Source: JAXDLH01 sp034666705 (GTDB taxonomy: Bacteria > Chloroflexota > UBA6077 > SHYK01). Taken from it: 8,151 nt of DNA. The notes beneath the pieces were generated by a model. That model saw only the letters and a program-made list of their open reading frames with translations, was not told the origin of the DNA and did no database searches. Shown piece by piece: positions 6,051 to 8,151 of the stretch; positions within the stretch are counted from its first letter, which is position 1; each line of letters begins with the position of its first letter. The stretch spans positions 1 to 8,151 of the forward strand of contig JAXDLH010000124.1 in the NCBI GenBank assembly GCA_034666705.1, read 5' to 3'. The position numbers and the translations under genes are program-made.

Positions 6051-7733
6051 TTGGATCTGCTTGAGCCACGGCTTGGCGCACGAGAGGTCGCGACCGAGCG
6101 CAGGGCGCGGAGCGAATCCCAGTCGCTGCGCCGCGCGATCCACGATCTCAGCGCGACCACCGAGGCAGCATTTCGGCGCGCCGTGGCCCTTTCCGAGTCG
6201 ACCGCCGGGCTCATGCAGGGGCTGGCGGACAGCCCGGCGAGGCACGTCGAGAACGCCGTGACGTTCGGCATCCTCGTCGAGGATGGGCTCCGAGCGGTGA
6301 TCCGCGCGAATTCGGCGGCGCGGCGGCTGCTCGGCCTGCAAGAGATGGGCCGGCCACTGGACCTTGCGATGGTCGACGAGGATCACCAGCAATTGCGCAG
6401 CGACCAGCAGCCGGCGGCCGTGGCGTTTGCCACCGGCGCCCTGGTCCGCGACTATGTCATTGGACTCGCAGATGAGAGCGGCGCAGTCCGCTGGCTTCGC
6501 TGGGATGCGATGCCGGTCGCGGTCGGGGCGGAGATCTGGATCGTCTCGAGCTTCGTCGAGGTGACCGCTCGCCACGACCCGAACGAGCAACTCTCTCATG
6601 CGCAGCGTGTCGAGGTGGCGGCAGAGATCGCGCGCCTCGTGAGCCATAAACTCAGCAATGCCCTCTCGCCGCTCAGCGTATACGCCGAGCTCATCAAGGC
6701 GCGATCGTCTGCCGACCCCCAGGTCGCGCAACTCTGCAATGCGCTGATGGCCGGCGTCCAGGGCGTGGCAGCGATCAACGAGCAACTGCTCGACCTCGTC
6801 CGCAGGGGGCGCCTCGACGACGACCTCGTCGACCCCGCGACGGTGGTCCGGGAGGTGCTCGAGCAGCAGCGGAGCACCGGTACGATTCCTTCCGACGCCC
6901 TCTGGGACGTCCAGGTCCAGGCCCCGAAGCTCTTGCCGGCCGTCCGTGCCAGTCGAGCCGAGCTGCAGACGGCGATTGCCAGCCTGCTTCGCAACGGCGT
7001 CGAGGCACTAGCAGATTCCTCAGCGCCTAAGCTCAGGGTGACCGTCGAGGAGCAAGCCATCGAGGCGCGAGCCGCACGCACCATGGGGGTGCCGCCGGGC
7101 GCGTACGTCCGCATCGACGTGACTGACAACGGTCGCGGGATGGACACGGCGACGCGACGCCGGGCGTTCGATCCATACTTCACGACCAAGGCCAACGCGG
7201 CTCCGACGGCGGGACTGGGACTGACGCAGGCGCAGGCAGTGGTGGCGGCACTCGGCGGCACGATTGAACTGCACAGCCGCGTGGGCTCCGGTACCACCGT
7301 CACGGTGCATCTCCCATGTACGTACGAGGGAGTCGCGCAGGCCGCGGATCCCGCCCATCGTGGCAAGGGAGAGGCGGTCCTGGTAGTCGACGGGAACGCC
7401 GTGCAGCGGATGTTGCTCATCGAGCAGCTAAGCGGCCTCGGCTACCGAGTCGGGGCTGTGGCGACGGCCGAGGAGGCGCTGACCTATCTCAGGATCAGCC
7501 CGGCTGATCTCGTCATTATGGGCACCATGCCGCGAAGCGGCGTGAGCGAAGCCGAGCTGATGCGCGCGACCCGGCCGGGCGGCTTGGCGCGGCGCGTGCT
7601 CGTCGCCGCCGGCGACGTCAACGGATCCGCCGCCCAACGGCTGCTTGGGCTAGGCGCCGACGGCGCCGTGCCAACGCCAGCCCGGATCGACGCGCTGGCG
7701 GGCGCGGTGCGCTCAGTCCTCGACGCCGCGTAG
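6051..7733 (+). CDS. PAS-domain histidine kinase with a degenerate C-terminal receiver
   Basis: A 560-residue cytoplasmic protein. After a helical N-terminus (10-60) comes a PAS-like fold (about 70-172), then a dimerisation/phosphotransfer helix with H199 in VSHKLSN. Here the residue after the histidine is lysine where most kinases have Glu or Asp. The ATPase domain (about 300-421) looks functional: N-box N315, DNGRGMD (359-365), FDPYFTTK (373-380), and AGLGLT (387-392). A receiver-like domain (about 440-558) keeps the fold pattern but not the chemistry. The acidic pair reads D447-G448, the phosphoacceptor region reads IMGTMP (489-494) with no Asp, the Thr/Ser position is A519, and the conserved Lys is replaced in VPTPA. 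It is therefore probably a non-phosphorylatable interaction domain. The gene follows the CheB/CheR kinase by 40 bases and likely works with it. The TTG start is supported by AGGAG 7 bases upstream. Confidence 0.9.
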   Translation: MDLLEPRLGAREVATERRARSESQSLRRAIHDLSATTEAAFRRAVALSESTAGLMQGLADSPARHVENAVTFGILVEDGLRAVIRANSAARRLLGLQEMGRPLDLAMVDEDHQQLRSDQQPAAVAFATGALVRDYVIGLADESGAVRWLRWDAMPVAVGAEIWIVSSFVEVTARHDPNEQLSHAQRVEVAAEIARLVSHKLSNALSPLSVYAELIKARSSADPQVAQLCNALMAGVQGVAAINEQLLDLVRRGRLDDDLVDPATVVREVLEQQRSTGTIPSDALWDVQVQAPKLLPAVRASRAELQTAIASLLRNGVEALADSSAPKLRVTVEEQAIEARAARTMGVPPGAYVRIDVTDNGRGMDTATRRRAFDPYFTTKANAAPTAGLGLTQAQAVVAALGGTIELHSRVGSGTTVTVHLPCTYEGVAQAADPAHRGKGEAVLVVDGNAVQRMLLIEQLSGLGYRVGAVATAEEALTYLRISPADLVIMGTMPRSGVSEAELMRATRPGGLARRVLVAAGDVNGSAAQRLLGLGADGAVPTPARIDALAGAVRSVLDAA

Positions 7734-7937
7734 CCCGCCACGTCCTCAGTCCCCAACCGCGGATTCATCAGCTTTCCGATCGATCGCAGGGTGGATGCAA
7801 AGTCACACTCGTGACGCACTCCAGCCCTCCTCACGGACGGCCAAAGGACGCCTGCAAGACATGCCAGGCATGCATCGGCAAGAGTGTCAACCAGGTGATT
7901 GACCTGAACCGGACAGACTCCATCCGTTTACCTTCCG
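7734..7937. other. Gene-free stretch after the kinase operon, with small inverted repeats
   Basis: No frame here has both a start with a ribosome site and useful length. Small symmetries are GTCAC-ACTC-GTGAC (7802-7815), ATGCC-A-GGCAT (7861-7871) and CAGGT-GATTG-ACCTG (7892-7906). None is followed by a T-run, so no clear intrinsic terminator closes the kinase operon here. It may be spacer plus upstream control sequence for the element to its right. Confidence 0.4.
7892..7906. promoter_or_regulatory. Operator candidate CAGGT-GATTG-ACCTG
   Basis: A perfect 5-5-5 inverted repeat ending about 31 bases upstream of the -35 candidate at 7938, where an activator could bind. An overlapping pair, GTCAA (7886-7890) and TTGAC (7899-7903), gives a second symmetry in the same place. 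Five-base arms can occur by chance. Confidence 0.25.
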
Positions 7938-7966
7938 TTCACCCTCGTCAACAATCATGGTAGCTT
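7938..7966 (+). promoter_or_regulatory. Promoter candidate for a transcript starting near 7973
   Basis: TTCACC (7938-7943) matches TTGACA at four positions. After a spacer of exactly 17 bases comes TAGCTT (7961-7966), preceded by TGG to form an extended -10. The hexamer itself is weak (T1, A2 and T6 match). A start would fall at the G-run near 7973. Confidence 0.4.
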
Positions 7967-7972
7967 AGCTTT

Positions 7973-8140
7973 GGGAGCATCCGCCTTGCCGTGGGTGGTC
8001 GGCTCGGCTGCTCCGCCCAGTCCGAGTCGACCGCAACCGGTCGAGCCTCCACGGTGCGGGCTTTCGCCAGCATCGCGTCCGAGGCTCCTCATCCTCCTGC
8101 AAGGGGGTGGGCGACAACGTCGTCGCCCACCCCCAACATT
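7973..8140 (+). ncRNA. Candidate structured small RNA or mRNA leader
   Basis: No protein frame is supported, yet the strand folds densely. One hairpin is TCGACCG-CAAC-CGGTCGA (8027-8044). A second has outer arms GAGCCTC (8043-8049) and GAGGCTC (8081-8087) enclosing GGTGC/GCATC (8053-8057 with 8070-8074, one G-U) and GGC-TTTC-GCC (8059-8068). Near the 5' end, GGAGC (7974-7978) can pair with GCTCC at 8010-8014 or at 8084-8088. A promoter candidate precedes it and a 13-bp hairpin ends it. I do not recognise a known riboswitch, 6S, SRP or T-box signature. It could equally be the leader of a gene beyond the window. High GC raises the chance of spurious pairing. Confidence 0.35.
8103..8134 (+). terminator. 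Perfect 13-bp G/C-rich hairpin, probable terminator
   Basis: GGGGGTGGGCGAC (8103-8115) pairs without mismatch with GTCGCCCACCCCC (8122-8134) around the loop AACGTC. It is the strongest inverted repeat seen in the window. The downstream sequence AACATTTC is only weakly T-rich, so termination efficiency is uncertain. On the minus strand the flank starts with just TT, so the plus strand is the more likely direction. It could end the small RNA candidate, act as an attenuator for a gene to the right, or be the distal end of the kinase operon. Confidence 0.6.
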
Positions 8141-8151
8141 TCAAAACCTCT

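Noticed and set aside
6014..6064. A 16-codon leader peptide overlapping the start of the second kinase
   Set aside because: No ribosome site precedes its ATG. Its sequence contains the AGGAG used by the kinase, and nothing suggests attenuation.
7484..7834. A 116-residue minus-strand protein at the end of the second kinase
   Set aside because: Most of it is antisense to the receiver-like domain. It has no motif or ribosome site.
7990..8014. T-box-like motif in GGGTGGTCGG
   Set aside because: Only the first six or seven bases resemble the T-box core. It lies near the 5' end rather than beside the terminator, and no specifier stem is evident.
1..8151. tRNA, rRNA, CRISPR array, insertion sequence or prophage features
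   Set aside because: No T-arm consensus, spaced direct repeats, transposase or integrase motifs, or terminal inverted repeats were seen.

Overview
The window is a GC-rich bacterial segment. It holds five complete protein genes, the last few codons of a sixth at the left edge, and about 420 bases of gene-free sequence at the right edge. Third codon positions are strongly G/C. Four of the five complete genes appear to use GTG or TTG starts, each chosen by a Shine-Dalgarno match or a domain boundary. The paired zinc-ribbon protein with a CxxC-x17-CxxC motif, the CheB protein with a zinc-ribbon tail and the CheB/CheR/PAS/kinase fusion together recall Chloroflexota (Thermomicrobia-like) or other deep-branching soil or thermal bacteria. 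This placement is an inference of moderate to low confidence.

Left part (1-1454, + strand): the tail of an unidentified gene, then a short-chain dehydrogenase/reductase (198-929) with an intact cofactor motif and catalytic tetrad. Next comes a 123-residue protein with two zinc ribbons joined by a glycine-rich linker (1083-1454), preceded by its own extended -10 promoter candidate.

Middle and right (1458-7733): a signalling locus. A free-standing CheB-type methylesterase with a C-terminal zinc ribbon lies on the minus strand (1458-2495), tail to tail with the zinc-ribbon gene. It is head to head with a two-gene plus-strand operon across a 218-base shared control region. The operon encodes a 1098-residue CheB-CheR-PAS-coiled coil-PAS-histidine kinase (2714-6010). 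After 40 bases it encodes a 560-residue PAS-histidine kinase ending in a receiver-like domain that has lost its phosphoacceptor and helper residues (6051-7733). No CheA, CheW, chemoreceptor, flagellar gene or intact receiver is present. The likely reading is a stand-alone sensory system that uses chemotaxis-derived methylation and demethylation domains, with its output partner elsewhere in the genome.

Right edge (7734-8151): no convincing gene. It contains inverted repeats, a plausible promoter (-35 at 7938, extended -10 at 7958-7966), a run of nested hairpins, and a perfect 13-bp G/C-rich hairpin at 8103-8134. This layout fits a small structured RNA of about 165 nt, or the leader of a gene beyond the window.
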